Counted from the first letter of the stretch, positions 1-8,530 are shown. The stretch: DNA of 12,000 bases from Glandiceps talaboti (GCF_964340395.1 NC_135551.1:8274879-8286878), one strand, 5' to 3'. Translations and numbers: made by a program. Notes: generated by a model not told the origin, from the letters alone.

Positions 1-126
1 CAATTTGGTGCGATTGTGGTGAGTATTTAATGTCAATATGAAATGGCCCTACTTGACTTTAACAGTTATTGTCCTACGTAAGTTAACCTTTCCTTCTATA
101 CTATTAGAAATATCTGCACGTGCATT

Positions 127-128
<2 letters not shown>

Positions 129-217
<89 letters not shown>

Positions 218-222
218 ATATA

Positions 223-289
<67 letters not shown>
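129..289. repeat. (TA)n microsatellite, interrupted
   Basis: This is an almost pure TA dinucleotide tract of about 160 bp. It is broken once near 216-226, where the sequence reads TCAATATATTAA, so there are two long TA blocks. Pure TA of this length is self-complementary and can extrude as a cruciform; it is also highly mutable. The tyrosine/isoleucine-repeat open frames across it are artefacts of the dinucleotide repeat and not genes. Confidence 0.98.
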
Positions 290-293
<4 letters not shown>

Positions 294-905
294 TGCAATG
301 CATGAGTGAGAATGACATTACTGTTACCACCTTATCTGGATCTATAATTCGAATCAAGAACCAAATGTGTCGTGATCTGTATCTTTCTAATATGTTATTC
401 AATTTTCGAATTTTATTTCTATGATTGTTGTATTCAATATGAAAGATTACATATATGTGTCTTTTCTCAATTTTTTAATATGAAATGGACGGTTTCTAAT
501 TAACATCTCATGTGATAATGTATTTGCCAGGTACAGTTGATACTACTGTATTCTTATTTGTTTTAATTTTCCAGTTTGGAGTGCCTGTTCAAGAGGATGT
601 CCATAACTCATCAGGGACGACAACTGTGTTCAGGATAACACTAAACAAAACAAAACAAAACAACCTCTCTCTTTTATTTCATTTTTTATATTACAACCGT
701 GCACCATTAAAGGGGAATTAAACGTGGAACTGACATAAATGAATTAAATACCATGGGACATATATATTGCGTTAAACGGACAAGATTTATTTCATTTGGC
801 AAGCTACAATCAATAGATCAGTATTTGACATTTTATTTTCATATGTAATTCTATTTTTTTTATTCGCACTGTTTTTGCCTTCTGTTTGGTTATGATAAGC
901 GTTTG
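290..905. other. AT-rich stretch with no recognisable gene
   Basis: I see no coding signal, RNA gene or strong repeat here. A 69-residue ATG frame at 512-721 has no recognisable motif and ends in low-complexity AAACAAAAC sequence, so I treat it as chance. The (AAAAC)-like run near 640-662 is simple sequence. Confidence 0.6.
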
Positions 906-944
906 CCTGTCTGTCTGTCTGTCTGTCTGCCTGTTTGTCTGTCT
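906..944. repeat. (CTGT)n tetranucleotide tract
   Basis: About nine imperfect CTGT units, with TGCCTGT and TTTGTCTG variants toward the right side. It directly abuts the diverged tandem repeats that follow. That pairing of a tetranucleotide array with cores of about 150 bp is the architecture described for pearl-type elements in bivalves. Here the array is on the left, so the element would read on the minus strand. Confidence 0.9.
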
Positions 945-1020
945 TGCATCTCAAAAACTACTGTATCAATTCTAAAATGAAACATGCTATACATTTTCCT
1001 CATAGTAGAGAGAACTGATG

Positions 1021-1268
1021 TAATAAGTAATTTGCATAATTAGAGATTTTCAGTAATTAGACCACATCTAAAGAATGCTATCTTCAAATTTATAATTTGG
1101 TATATATGTTAACAATAAGAAATTTGAGCGCAAGCATGTAATCAAGCTTGTTGACATACTTTGTAGTGTTAATAAGTAATATGCATAATTAATGATTTTT
1201 GGTAAGTACGTGATATTGAATGCAATCTTCAAATTTCTTATAATTTGGTATTTACATTGACAATATCA
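1021..1268. repeat. Diverged tandem repeat pair, period about 149 bp
   Basis: Two similar blocks lie head to tail. Block 1 (about 1021-1115) and block 2 (about 1169-1265) both open with TAATAAGTAATNTGCATAAT. Both later contain ATCTTCAAATTT followed by TATAATTTGGTAT and then a short stretch ending AACAAT or GACAAT. The offset at the start of the blocks is about 149 bp. Small indels and substitutions separate the copies, so the duplication is old. It probably belongs to the same element as the adjacent (CTGT)n tract. Confidence 0.75.
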
Positions 1269-1281
1269 AAGTTTATGTCAT

Positions 1282-1469
1282 CATCACTCATTAACTTAGA
1301 TTATGTTGTACCTAGAGACACTGTTCAAGGGTTTACACCTAATCTATAGAATTACGCTTTCAATTTTATCACTAAAATATAAGCTTGATCCTGCCTCTCA
1401 TTTGTAATGTTCAATAACATATTGCTCAATAACTTGTGATACGTTTTATACCTAGACATATTGTTCAAG
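1282..1469. repeat. Second diverged repeat pair, period about 139 bp
   Basis: The block near 1282-1330 (CACTCATTAACTT, then TACCTAGAGACACTGTTCAAG) is matched near 1420-1469 (GCTCAATAACTT, then TACCTAGACATATTGTTCAAG). The copies share order and spacing with scattered substitutions. Just downstream, 1515-1560 (GACCTTCATCTTCAAAGTCAAG, then TTTGGTCAATAACCTTG) resembles the GACCTT/AAGGTC-rich cores common in mollusc interspersed repeats; that resemblance is from memory, not from a search. Confidence 0.65.
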
Positions 1470-1605
1470 TGTTCTTAGAGGCAAGATTTTTATTCAGAAG
1501 ATAACATTTGGTCTTGACCTTCATCTTCAAAGTCAAGTTGAAATTTGGTCAATAACCTTGTTGGAAGCTTTATTCATAAGGTCAATTGTCCACAGAGCTG
1601 AAGGA

Positions 1606-1660
1606 TAATATCTCGCTCAGCGGCCACGTAGCGGCTTAATGACTAGTACGCATGTGCGTC
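1606..1660 (+). repeat. GC-rich dispersed motif, copy 1
   Basis: A GC-rich island (GCTCAGCGGCCACGTAGCGGC, then AATGACTAGTACGCATGTGCGTC) in AT-rich surroundings. Its reverse complement matches 4710-4765 along roughly 55 bp, with only one mismatch over the 23 bp of GACGCACANGCGTACTAGTCATT. A weaker direct copy lies at 1698-1738. The two strong copies face each other about 3 kb apart, like terminal inverted repeats or two insertions of one small element. Confidence 0.75.
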
Positions 1661-1697
1661 CTGTATAGTATAAGATAAAAAAAATGGTGATTTTACC

Positions 1698-1738
1698 CTC
1701 GGATGCATTGCGGCACAATGACTACGCATGCGCATGCT
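1698..1738 (+). repeat. GC-rich dispersed motif, diverged copy 2
   Basis: CTCGGATGCATTGCGGCACAATGACTACGCATGCGCAT aligns in direct orientation with 1615-1657, sharing TGCGGC or AGCGGC, AATGACT and ACGCATGYGC. Copy 2 lacks the AGT between AATGACT and ACGCATG. It is more diverged than the inverted copy at 4710-4765. Confidence 0.5.
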
Positions 1739-1969
1739 ATGACTGGCGACTAGCGACTCAGACTTATGCTATAGCACTACTTTTGGCAACTCTAAATTTT
1801 GAATCACACTGTTCCTCAACGAGCAAATGTGTCAAAATTATTCAGTTATCTCAGAGGTCACCGTTAATACTCGACTACTTACAAAGACGAAGTGTGAACT
1901 GACCAGAGCTAGCTAGCTGAGGCTATATACATTATTATATTATAGCATTACCAATTCCAGTGAATTTTG

Positions 1970-1977
1970 TGACGTCA
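1970..1977. promoter_or_regulatory. Palindromic CRE (TGACGTCA)
   Basis: An exact full CRE/ATF octamer. Two further exact copies are at 2730-2737 and 9292-9299. Known role: binding of CREB/ATF bZIP dimers. Whether it functions here is inference. It lies about 280 bp before the ETS-type site and short ATG frame at 2239-2340. Confidence 0.4.
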
Positions 1978-1982
1978 TCGCT

Positions 1983-2005
1983 GTACATTATTACTGATAA
2001 TGTAC
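1983..2005. repeat. Perfect 9-bp hairpin
   Basis: GTACATTAT and ATAATGTAC flank a 5-nt TACTG loop. The GTACATTATT string also forms the outer end of the MITE-like palindrome at 2347-2488 (right arm, about 2476-2485). This may therefore be a solo end fragment of the same family rather than a regulatory hairpin. Confidence 0.6.
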
Positions 2006-2184
2006 TCCATTATAGGGTATCGCGGCCCCGGAACGAGCATAACAATATAAGCTTATTTGTTCTGTTTCTTCGTACGACTAGGTATTTTTTCGAAATGTAT
2101 GTTGTTACTTATGATTGTCATTTCCACTGTTTAAAAATACAACGCATTCATGAAACAAGTTTGTCTTCACAGCAGTTCATTGAA

Positions 2185-2221
2185 GTGTATATATGTGTGT
2201 GTACGTGTACGTACGTGTGTC
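2185..2221. repeat. GT-rich simple sequence
   Basis: Alternating purine-pyrimidine DNA (GTGTATATATGTGTGTGTACGTGTACGTACGTGTGT), a degenerate (GT)n tract with potential to adopt Z-DNA. It lies directly upstream of the ETS-type site and ATG frame at 2239-2340. Confidence 0.85.
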
Positions 2222-2238
2222 GCTATGATTAGTATTCA

Positions 2239-2340
2239 GCTTCCGGGCCGAACATGGCAGACGATGTTCAGCGCTGTGTATATTATACGTTGTTTTGCGT
2301 TTCTCGGTCTACAAATTCACTGGAATTGGCAAAACTATAA
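2239..2340 (+). other. Short ATG frame with upstream ETS-type site (possible 5' exon)
   Basis: CTTCCGG at 2239-2245 matches the ETS core and is followed by GCCGAACATGG, a good Kozak context, with the ATG at 2254. The frame encodes 28 residues beginning MADDVQRCVYYTLFC and stops at 2338-2340, immediately before the foldback element that begins at 2347. I do not recognise the peptide. Options are a chance frame, a genuine small ORF, or the start of a first exon whose continuation was interrupted. The GC-richer sequence between 2015 and 2270 weakly supports a promoter. No strong splice donor is visible within the frame. Confidence 0.2.
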
Positions 2341-2346
2341 AATAAT

Positions 2347-2488
2347 AACAATAATGTATGCCCTCCCAGTCCATAATGGACTCAAGCAAACTTTGCACTC
2401 CATAATGGGCTCGGCTGTCGCCTCGCCCATTATGTCGTTCAAAGTTTGCTTTCGTCCATTATGGGCTGGGAGGGCGTACATTATTGTT
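2347..2488. mobile_element. MITE-like foldback element (142-bp near-perfect palindrome)
   Basis: The left arm (2347-2417) and right arm (2418-2488) are reverse complements with only a few mismatches. The outer 49 bp pair as AACAATAATGTANGCCCTCCC, then AGNCCATAATGGAC and AAGCAAACTTTG. The inner part pairs CATAATGGGC (2401-2410) with GCCCATTATG (2425-2434). CCATAATGG, itself nearly palindromic, occurs four times, twice per arm. There is no coding capacity. This is the structure of a foldback or MITE-type nonautonomous DNA transposon. No clean target-site duplication is visible because the flanks are AT-rich. The 113-residue frame that crosses it is an artefact. Confidence 0.88.
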
Positions 2489-2715
2489 TAAATATTTGTA
2501 ATGAGAATTACATGCCAAACATGATGATGTTGAATTTTGAGTAGCATTCTTCAACGTCAAAATAGTATAACAGCCTCACATACTTTTTGATAAAATGGTG
2601 ACGTTAACGTTGTTTGTGTCCGATCATTAGTTTTCTGTTCAATTTTACTCTGAAAACATATTCAGTTAGTGGTTTGGTATCGTACACCATGCGATGATGA
2701 AAATATGTACTTTCC

Positions 2716-2770
2716 AAAATGGCGGGTAGTGACGTCACAAACTGTCGCGAGGTTTTGGAGTCCTCAAAGT
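2716..2770 (+). promoter_or_regulatory. YY1-like / CRE / TCGCGA cluster with candidate first coding exon
   Basis: Within 35 bp lie AAAATGGCGG (2716-2725, YY1-type, commonly found over start codons), TGACGTCA (2730-2737, CRE) and TCGCGA (2745-2750). These are three motifs typical of TATA-less animal promoters. An ATG at 2719 opens a 16-codon frame (MAGSDVTNCREVLESS) that runs into CAAA|GTAAGG, a good splice-donor match with its GT at 2769-2770. Without splicing, the frame stops at once in the TAA of that donor. The combination suggests a transcription start with a very short first coding exon. No downstream exon can be assigned with confidence. Confidence 0.35.
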
Positions 2771-4700
2771 AAGGTATAGCAAGTCTCATGTATTACGATA
2801 TTTCGTCCAGACGCGATGCGTATGTCACCATGTGTATGTATACGCAACTTTTTAGAGTTTTGAAACTGTACTCATCTTTGGATAGTTAGAAACAATTTTA
2901 GCTTTTCTGAGAAAACTAATCAAAAACTGATTGAAAAAATCAGGGTGCAAAGATTGAGTTTAGAGAGATTAAGAAATTTAGACAAGGGTTACAGCATAGA
3001 ACTGTGAACAACAGTCTCATTCTAGTTATACAAAATGTAAAGGCAACGATGTTGTACTTTTGCTAACAAAGTCCACACATATCAACTTAAATATTTCATG
3101 ACTTTAGCATAATGATGACCTATATGATCATCAAATGCAACCATTTCAATTCTAAATCGTTAACTTCAACTTCTGACCCCCCCCCCGCCATTGGAGTAGC
3201 GAGTTTCATTTTTGGCTAACCATTATTGTTGTGTCATTAGCCAGAGTAACTAACCCCCATCCATATCTAGAGCTAACCCTGTATCTACAATATTATCGTG
3301 AGGCAGCCGGTCGCAAACGAATCTACCCTGCGTGAGCTGATGGGCTTTGCCTAGTTATGATATTAATGGCAAAATTCCAAACATAAAAGCTTCGATGTAT
3401 AACTTTGTTATGGTACGGGTCCTCGTCCATTTAATAGATTTACAAAGAACACGTTTGCGGTTTACCCCAACAGTGTCCTGTTAAATACATAAAATGGGCA
3501 TAGTCCTGTAATATAAATAACTATCAGCTATCTTTGACTTGTTTCCATTTATCGATTAAAATATAGTCGTGTTTGTTTTTACTGATGTAGGTGCCCTAAA
3601 GTTACATATGCTATTGTTCCATGGCTCATTTACACCCTACTGTATGGTCCATACATCCCTACTAACAACATCCATGATTAAATATTGCTACCTATTTTTT
3701 CAGTGACGATGATGGTGTCCCTGGTAACAATGACAATAACTTTGAGTTTAGTCACATGCTTCCAATCAAAGGCATTTTAAATATACTTATATTTAGTAAG
3801 GTTAAGTTCTTTAGGCCTACCATTCATGTGAGCTACAAATAAAAAACAAACAAATATGACAAAACTCGTCGCTTCCGAAGAAGAACTTGTCATATAGTAG
3901 ATCTTCTTACACCAGTTTGTTGGATGTAACAAGACACATTTGATGCAAACAAGATTCGCTGTTGACAAATAACAGACATCTGTTTCAATTGTCCTGCTGT
4001 TGAATTCATTATGGGTTCAAGAGTTAAATATTGGATACACAACGAAATGTTTTTACTTTGGGGTGATGCAGGGGAGTTGAACCATTGTTGTTCTCATCCT
4101 ACAAGAGTTATTTTACTTTTAATGGATATTTCTAAAATAAGTGGTCAAGTTGTGAAATGGAAGAATTCTCGCCATATTAACTACATGGCGCTAAAATACA
4201 GGAAACATAACAGTATATATAAAAAAATCCCTGTCAATTCTGCGTTATCAGGTCAATCGAATTTGTAATTTATTGTGTCATAGGTTAAGAATCAGCATGC
4301 ACAGGGTTCGAGTAAATATCGGAGTTTGGGCCCAGACTACATCATTCTACGCATGAATGCTTAGAAAAATTAATAGCACACAGAACCAAAGATAGCGCAA
4401 GTTGATTTTCATTGCCAGTAATAAGAGGCACAACTAGTGGAGACGAGAAGTAGGGTAATATACTAATATTTAATGAATTCACACGTCAACAAACAAGACA
4501 AGCATATACATACATTTTTATAATGACAATCATGTCAAATAACATTAACAAGTAAATTTGCGACGTAATTGAATAGCTAAGATAACCTAGTGCATGTCTG
4601 TTGTATTACAAGTAGCCAATTGACACCCCGCTATGACATTAACAACTGTCATTTACGGTTAATTTAATTTGAAATCTAGAAGTCGCTGATTTTATCACAC
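2771..4700. other. Long AT-rich stretch without a recognisable gene
   Basis: I find only a C10 run (3177-3186), a somewhat GC-richer patch at 3300-3350, and chance ATG frames (3777-3968 minus, 4011-4268 plus) with no domain signature. There is no tRNA-like B box with a matching A box; GGTTCGAGT at 4307 stands alone. The stretch is compatible with intron or intergenic DNA. Confidence 0.55.
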
Positions 4701-4709
4701 AGTTTATAT

Positions 4710-4765
4710 GACGCACACGCGTACTAGTCATTCAGCTGCTACGCTGCCGCTGCGCTAGCTAATAC
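4710..4765 (-). repeat. GC-rich dispersed motif, inverted copy 3
   Basis: GACGCACACGCGTACTAGTC, then ATTCAGCTGCTACGCTGCCGCTGCGC, is the reverse complement of the copy at 1606-1660. The match is near-perfect over the first 23 bp and about 75-80 percent over the rest by eye. It ends about 30 bp before the large microsatellite. Confidence 0.75.
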
Positions 4766-4791
4766 AATAGTCAGGAGGTCTTAAGCCATAA

Positions 4792-4940
<149 letters not shown>

Positions 4941-4945
4941 TAAAG

Positions 4946-5113
4946 TTGGCCATTGAATGCAACATGCATGTACAGACTGGTAGGAAGAAAGAATCCATTC
5001 AAAACCCCCTCGAAAACTTTAGGGGTAAATGGATATATCTAATGTTGTGTATATGTGATACTACGTTCAACTCTTGTCAAACACGTATGAGTTTTCATAA
5101 CAGTTGACAATTG
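4946..5113 (+). repeat. Dispersed repeat, copy A
   Basis: A direct match to 10179-10410. Both begin TTGGCCNTTGAATGC, contain CGCATGTAC or TGCATGTAC, then AATGGATATATCTAA, TGTGATACTA, CAACTCTTGTCAAACAC and ATGAGTTTTC. Both end ACAGTTGACAATTG. Similarity stops just after that, which marks a shared right boundary. Copy A lacks segments present in copy B. It carries no open frame and looks like a nonautonomous interspersed element. Confidence 0.82.
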
Positions 5114-5260
5114 CACAGGAACAACTTAAAATATTAACTGACATTAGTATTTCGACTAACTTTAATTTAAAAGTTCGTTATTTCTTACAAAACATATAGT
5201 ATTAACATGAATCATATAAATTATGCAAAAATTACATAAAATCATTCTGAAAGAGGTACA

Positions 5261-5419
5261 CCACTCTAGGAAATAAAAGTACTTTCATAAATTTTGGGTT
5301 CGTGAAGTTAAAATTGAATCTAAATTGGTAAACGGGCGAAATTCCTGTTATGTGAATTTATGCAATAATTCTCTCGAACCCAAAGTTTATGAAAATATCA
5401 TCTTTATTTTCTGGAGTGG
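5261..5419. mobile_element. Second foldback (inverted-repeat) element
   Basis: The left arm (5261-5302, CCACTCTAGGAAATAAAAG, then TTTCATAAATTTTGGGTTCG) pairs with the right arm (5375-5419). The inner 20 bp at 5283-5302 and 5375-5394 differ at one base. The outer CCACTC...AAATAAA parts match with small indels. The 72-bp centre is unpaired and has no coding content. Weaker pairing may extend to about 5250 and 5430. This is consistent with an old MITE-like insertion. Confidence 0.72.
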
Positions 5420-5429
5420 CGTTCCCATT

Positions 5430-6140
5430 TAAACATATGTAAAAAATGAAATTATTCATATTATACACAGACAATCATTGGAGACGTTATTATAACATGG
5501 TGATCTTACAGTTTCAGCTAATTTTGAATTTTAGACAAATGTAGTTTCATGTCAACAAAATAAAATTTCACTTATTATTCAAGAGAAATGTTTAAACTTT
5601 TCTTAATTTTCGTCACTGTTCATATTATTTGCACGATGTCAAAATATCCATGTATCATATATAAAATATGTGATTATCTGATATCACATTTGAAACTTTG
5701 TAACGCGACCATTTATACATTCTGCTGGTAACTTCAAGTACGTTATTTATACCATTATTTACTCCCCAATCTTTGAAACGACTGATTAATAATGCGAATA
5801 CTCACATGGCCTTAGAAATAAAGTATTACATACTGGATATTATTATCTTAGATTAATTAAGATTTGATCAAAAATGAGATATCCTTACTAAGTGCACCAC
5901 ATGTAATTTCAATATTTACAAAATATAGAGAAAAAATTAAACAACATTCTTGATTGTGCTTCAATAGGGAACTTGCAATCCACACTGAGCATGATCAGAC
6001 GCAAAGGACTATGGGATTATATGTGGTTATCGTAATACCTAATCTAGAGCTGCTGATAAAATTAACCTCCCACAATGGTCAGGGTAACTATAAATATATA
6101 AAACTATAAACTATAAATATCATAATACCCCTTTACAAAA
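5430..6140. other. AT-rich stretch without a recognisable gene
   Basis: No open frame, repeat or RNA signal stands out. Only scattered short AT-rich palindromes are present, as expected for this base composition. Confidence 0.55.
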
Positions 6141-6278
6141 CATGTTCATAAATGTGGAATATCCTTCACATTACGCGCCCGAAAACATGCTATTGGTCCA
6201 TAAATAAGAGAGCCGTCAGTATTTATGACCGGGGAGGGGAGAATAGAGTAATTGCTTTGAAAATCGAAAGAATTTTCA

Positions 6279-6347
6279 GTAACCCCCTGTCTGACTTGAA
6301 ATGTTTTCGTAACCCCCTCCTTGACACAGACAGTTGTCGTAACCCCC
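6279..6347. repeat. 30-bp minisatellite (GTAACCCCC repeat)
   Basis: GTAACCCCC begins at 6279, 6309 and 6339, exactly 30 bp apart. A degenerate unit (GTAATTGCTTT...) begins about 31 bp earlier, near 6248. On the minus strand the period is in frame and reads as a decapeptide repeat (VTTTVCVKEG, VTKTFQVRQG, VTENSFDFQS) inside a 68-residue open frame at 6146-6352. The period being a multiple of three may be coincidence or a trace of coding origin. I recognise no protein family. Confidence 0.8.
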
Positions 6348-6419
6348 ACCATTTTACAATCATAACTGTTAATGGCGTTCTACAAATATTGTACAATTGA
6401 GGTTGAGTGTTCCATTGAG

Positions 6420-6500
6420 ACATACATACATACATACATACATACATACATACATACATACATACATACACACACACACAAACAAACAAACAAACAAAAC
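6420..6500. repeat. Compound (CATA)n(CA)n(AAAC)n microsatellite
   Basis: About twelve CATA units (6421-6468) are followed by a short CA run (6467-6480) and then AAAC units to 6499. The Cys/Val/Tyr/Met-rich frame read on the minus strand here is an artefact of the repeat. Confidence 0.96.
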
Positions 6501-7250
6501 TTATTTTGAAATTGAAATCCATCATAACATGATGGATTTAGCTTACTTCAAAAGGAAGAGGTAACACTGAGTGCAGCTCATTCCCAAACTAGCTAGTAAA
6601 ACTGTAAATTAGGAGGCATAATTTGGATCACCGTCATTTGAGGGAGGCAAGTGGGGTGGGTACGGGAGGGGTTTCCATATACCGTCCAAAGCCGACATAT
6701 CAAACGAAAATCATATAACTGGTATATCAATAGTGTCACTCCTAACAATAACTGACACTATATCGTGTACTTGACTTACCCTCTAGGTACCCATGGTGTT
6801 TGTGACGAGTGGACGAGGGCACAAGAAACGCTCTATCGCCATCTTTTCCAGGTTTTGTAACTCTGTTTTCAAGCTGTCTTGTGACTGAGGGTTGATAGAA
6901 AGGCTTTTTTATTGTATTCTGAGCTGAAATAATTCGGCTAAGGTGAAATTAGCCGCACCTTTCCCCTTTAATTTATAATTAGAAATGTGTAAAAAGTGCC
7001 AATCCTTATAGTACACCGTACACGCATATGATGATACAATAATAGGATAGCGTCTGGGATTGTGTCCCACAAACTCACATAAGGGTTACCCTATTTTTTT
7101 TCCTGTTTCTCATTACCCGACCGACCCAAATTGTAAGCCCTGACATGATCATAAAAATATTCTCATTTTCGCCCCACTGTAATATTTTGCGGAACAGCAC
7201 CCTCTATGGCCAATAATAAGTGTGTGTTTGGATTGTCGAAATCATCTACA
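6501..7250. other. Stretch without a recognisable gene
   Basis: It holds G-rich patches (6640-6675) and a small hairpin pair TAGTGTCA/TGACACTA (6731-6738 and 6753-6760). The right side carries the dispersed repeat copy at 7081-7125. No coding frame of note. Confidence 0.5.
7081..7125 (-). repeat. Dispersed repeat, inverted relative to 9855-9915
   Basis: The reverse complement reads GTAATGAGAAACAGGAAAAAAAATAGGGTAACCCT in this interval. It matches GTAATGAGAAACATGAAAAAATAGTGTCACCCT near 9884-9915 with a handful of differences. Both copies have ACCGACC-type sequence nearby. It is probably a fragment of a short interspersed element. Confidence 0.6.
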
Positions 7251-7253
7251 GTC

Positions 7254-7322
7254 ATGGCGCCCGGGTCATGGAGGCGCAGACGACACTGTTAACGAACAGC
7301 GCATTTCTTTCATGACGTAAGT
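7254..7322 (+). other. GC-richer patch with ATGGCG and GTAAGT donor-like site
   Basis: ATGGCGCCCGGGTCATGGAGGC (from 7254) is unusually GC-rich for this window, and GTAAGT, a consensus splice donor, starts at 7317. However, both ATG frames stop before the donor: the 7254 frame at 7290-7292, and the 7270 frame at 7315-7317. If transcribed, this could be only a 5' untranslated exon. A CCAAT box (GCCAAT, 7209-7214) lies upstream. Weak evidence. Confidence 0.15.
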
Positions 7323-8055
7323 TAAACGGGGGGGTGAGAACATGCTATTTGTGTAGAGAATTCGAAGCTGGGAAAGGGCTTGTTACACGGAATCCAATAA
7401 AAGACAAGCGACCTATCGGTCAGAATAGCTTCACTGTTGTTTTTAATTTAATTTTTTATTTTGGTAACATGTAGAAGTGGTTCAGTTCTTCAGCTCTTCA
7501 CTATTCAGTTTTGTTTTAGCGATGTAATAAAGTGGTTAGTGGTTTCATATGATGTCTCACTATAAAACACATTTTACACAGAAAGTTGGTAATGTATTGT
7601 ACTTTTATACCATAGTCACCATTTTATTTAAAAAATCTACTGTTATGAAAAATTACACAAAATCTCAGAAAAATAATGACTGGGAAATGCACACAAGAAA
7701 AAGAAAAAAAAAGGATTTTGAGGTTGGCTATAAATAATTCCAGTGTCTTACAGCTTTAACCCTGGAAAATTTTAATGATGAATGAAATAAACTAGGGATC
7801 TAAAATAATTTTGAGGCTATTCGAATTTCAATTTTCTAACAAATTTACCAAGTCAACAACATTCAACTTGTACTAGTAAGTTGTAGTAGACATAACATCG
7901 TCTGATATTTTAATTTACGGAGTTTCTTGTGACCGGCGCCTGTCAGCAGACTCGGCCAATTGTTTTTCATCATTCCATTGTATTTAAACCTTATACTTGA
8001 CATTTCGCAATATTTATAATTCTCAACAAATTACCTCAACACCTCGCTCGTACTC
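7323..8055. other. AT-rich stretch without a recognisable gene
   Basis: A lysine-rich 62-residue frame at 7549-7737 comes from A-rich low-complexity DNA and has no motif. I see no repeat or RNA structure worth naming. Confidence 0.55.
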
Positions 8056-8060
8056 AAAGC

Positions 8061-8114
8061 AGTCCCGGTATGATCACTGACGAGTCGTGCTTGCATACGG
8101 AGTATACCGGGACT
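8061..8114. repeat. GC-rich 11-bp inverted repeat
   Basis: AGTCCCGGTAT (8061-8071) and ATACCGGGACT (8104-8114) are perfect reverse complements separated by 32 bp. Perfect GC-rich arms are uncommon in such AT-rich DNA. It could be a structured or protein-binding site or a fragment of a foldback element; function unknown. Confidence 0.6.
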
Positions 8115-8247
8115 CGATTCTGACAATTGTCCCTACTATTTGTTTAGAGTCAAGTCAGTAACGTAACATAGACTTGCAGTGCACCACCTGTCGTATGATA
8201 TGTAAGCGGGGCTAACCACTTGCATGACCAGAGAGAACCTTTTCAGA

Positions 8248-8399
8248 TTTACATGTAAAACGGGGAAAGATACGAAAAACATAATGCAAAGTCTGAAGTC
8301 AAATTAAAGTTGTTTATTATTTTAATTATTTTTACCTGCCAAATATTTGCATTTTGGAAATGGCAAGACACGTTCATGTCGTTTAACTTTACATGTAAA
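8248..8399. promoter_or_regulatory. Two copies of a 12-bp palindrome TTTACATGTAAA
   Basis: The identical palindrome occurs at 8248-8259 and 8388-8399, exactly 140 bp apart. The ACATGT core is the type bound by Iroquois-class TALE homeodomain dimers. That assignment is from general motif knowledge; occupancy here is unproven. Confidence 0.3.
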
Positions 8400-8530
8400 C
8401 TGTCGGCCAATAAACAAAGTTTGGTCGGTCGGCAGTAAGACTGCTCGTGCATAACTTCAACCGCGTGCCAAGGCATGCCTTCCTTACGCGAGTTGTCTTC
8501 ATTCTGGTTCACTGTCACTCCAAATTGCAC

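Noticed and set aside
38-305. Tyr/Ile-repeat frames over the TA tract
   Set aside because: Pure translation of a dinucleotide microsatellite.
2150-2491. 113-residue plus-strand frame
   Set aside because: Crosses the GT-rich tract and ends inside the palindromic element; no motif.
4011-4268. 85-residue plus-strand ATG frame
   Set aside because: No domain, no splice or promoter context, and a length expected by chance.
4300-4320. GGTTCGAGT, tRNA B-box-like
   Set aside because: No A box, cloverleaf arms or terminator at the right spacing.
6935-6961. Interleaved complementary blocks CGGCTA/TAGCCG and AAGGTG/CACCTT suggesting a pseudoknot
   Set aside because: The crossing loops would have zero length, which is sterically implausible for an H-type RNA pseudoknot.
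7549-7737. Lys-rich frame resembling a nuclear-localisation tail
   Set aside because: The basic run comes from an A-rich low-complexity stretch.
8249-8530. Minus-strand 93-residue frame with a CAG|GTAAAA donor-like site at 8335
   Set aside because: Begins at GTG rather than ATG, has no recognised motif and no clear acceptor. A single donor-like match in AT-rich DNA is weak evidence.
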